Below, one piece after another: positions 36,953 through 37,358 of a stretch of 37,358 nt of DNA. Location: NCBI GenBank assembly GCA_016870835.1, contig VGAG01000008.1, positions 1 through 37,358 on the forward strand, read 5' to 3'. Every line of letters begins with the position of its first letter. Position 1 is the first letter of the stretch. This DNA comes from Actinomycetota bacterium. Its GTDB lineage: Bacteria; Actinomycetota; Actinomycetes; Nanopelagicales; Nanopelagicaceae. The notes under the pieces were generated by a model, which saw only the letters and a program-made list of their open reading frames with translations, ran no database searches and was not told the DNA's origin. The position numbers were made by a program, and so were the translations under genes.

Positions 36953-37358
36953 CGCCAACGCTCCAATTCCAAGCAGTACAAAAGCAAATAGAAACCTAAC
37001 CAAGAGATTCGGTCCATCTTCAGCAGCCGGCGAAATTGGCGCTGAAATAACTTCAGGGCCAGTAATTGTGAACTCATATTCCCCCTCAACTGGGTGGCCA
37101 TCAGCTGAAACAACCCGATAGCGCACCGAATACTCACCACTCACCGCTATCTCTTTATTTATCAAAGTAAAAACTTCTGGGCCATTAACCATAACTTCGC
37201 CCGAAACGACTTCCCCAGATGAATCAGTTACCTCTAACTTGTTGGGATTCTCATTACCCAAAAGCAACAACTCTTCATTGAATTTCAAGCGCACTTCATC
37301 GGGCGCCTCACTTAAATCAGCACCGGCGGCTGGATTGGAACTTACTAAAGCAGAGTGG
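36932..37358 (-). CDS. CopC-domain protein with C-terminal membrane anchor, 5' end cut off
   Basis: A periplasmic/extracytoplasmic copper-binding-type domain. The 142 visible residues begin [20 protein letters not shown], which is the usual start of a mature CopC domain and includes the N-terminal His copper ligand. A second ligand is probable at [15 protein letters not shown] linker leads to a C-terminal transmembrane helix ([20 protein letters not shown]) and LRK end. The signal peptide lies beyond the window. A copper transport partner such as a CopD/YcnJ protein is not visible. Confidence 0.88.
   Translation of the reverse strand, partial: HSALVSSNPAAGADLSEAPDEVRLKFNEELLLLGNENPNKLEVTDSSGEVVSGEVMVNGPEVFTLINKEIAVSGEYSVRYRVVSADGHPVEGEYEFTITGPEVISAPISPAAEDGPNLLVRFLFAFVLLGIGALALLRLRK

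Overview
The window comes from a low-to-mid GC member of the Actinomycetota. The evidence is the beta' subunit with a long charged helical insertion in its N-terminal clamp region, a beta subunit whose start resembles Streptomyces RpoB, a zinc-ribbon S14, Lys/Ala-rich tails on L22 and S3, and the order tRNA-Trp, secE, nusG, rplK, rplA, rplJ, rplL, rpoB, rpoC, rpsL, rpsG, fusA, tuf, S10-spc genes. Compact spacing, moderate GC and a secreted protein ending in a Cys-basic tail are reminiscent of freshwater Nanopelagicales (acI-like) actinobacteria. That lineage is inference, not proof.

Layout. Positions 1-16243 (minus strand) are the str-S10-spc ribosomal supercluster, read from rpsL down to map, which is cut by the window edge. 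Positions 16244-22480 are an accessory block on mostly the plus strand. It holds an AbrB/PIN toxin-antitoxin pair tightly coupled to a hemolysin III-type membrane protein and deoD, then a convergent SDR, then a three-gene operon of an acyl-CoA dehydrogenase, an APH-fold phosphotransferase and an MDR alcohol dehydrogenase. Positions 22490-31061 (minus) carry rpoC, rpoB, rplL and rplJ. Positions 31242-33250 hold the rplJ promoter and leader, a divergent HigBA-like toxin-antitoxin pair and a secreted propeller-like protein. Positions 33275-35576 (minus) hold rplA, rplK, nusG, secE and tRNA-Trp. Positions 35747 to the end hold an aspartate aminotransferase (plus) and a CopC-domain protein (minus) cut by the right edge.

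Functionally most of the window is the core gene-expression machinery: RNA polymerase, NusG, elongation factors, about thirty ribosomal proteins, SecY/SecE, Adk and Map. Two insertions split what is otherwise a near-continuous minus-strand array, and each begins with a toxin-antitoxin module divergent from a ribosomal-protein promoter (rpsL and rplJ). The most interesting metabolic content is the SDR / ACAD / phosphotransferase / ADH cassette. Its ACAD and kinase look like split versions of the two halves of ACAD10/ACAD11, and they parallel LvaC and LvaA of levulinate catabolism, suggesting phosphorylation-dependent breakdown of 4-hydroxyacyl-CoAs. The most interesting regulatory content is a 13-bp perfect inverted repeat cradling the antitoxin start codon, a terminator with a possible competing pairing in the rplJ leader, a candidate L1-binding site between rplK and rplA, and an 11-bp element shared upstream of rpsL and rpoB.
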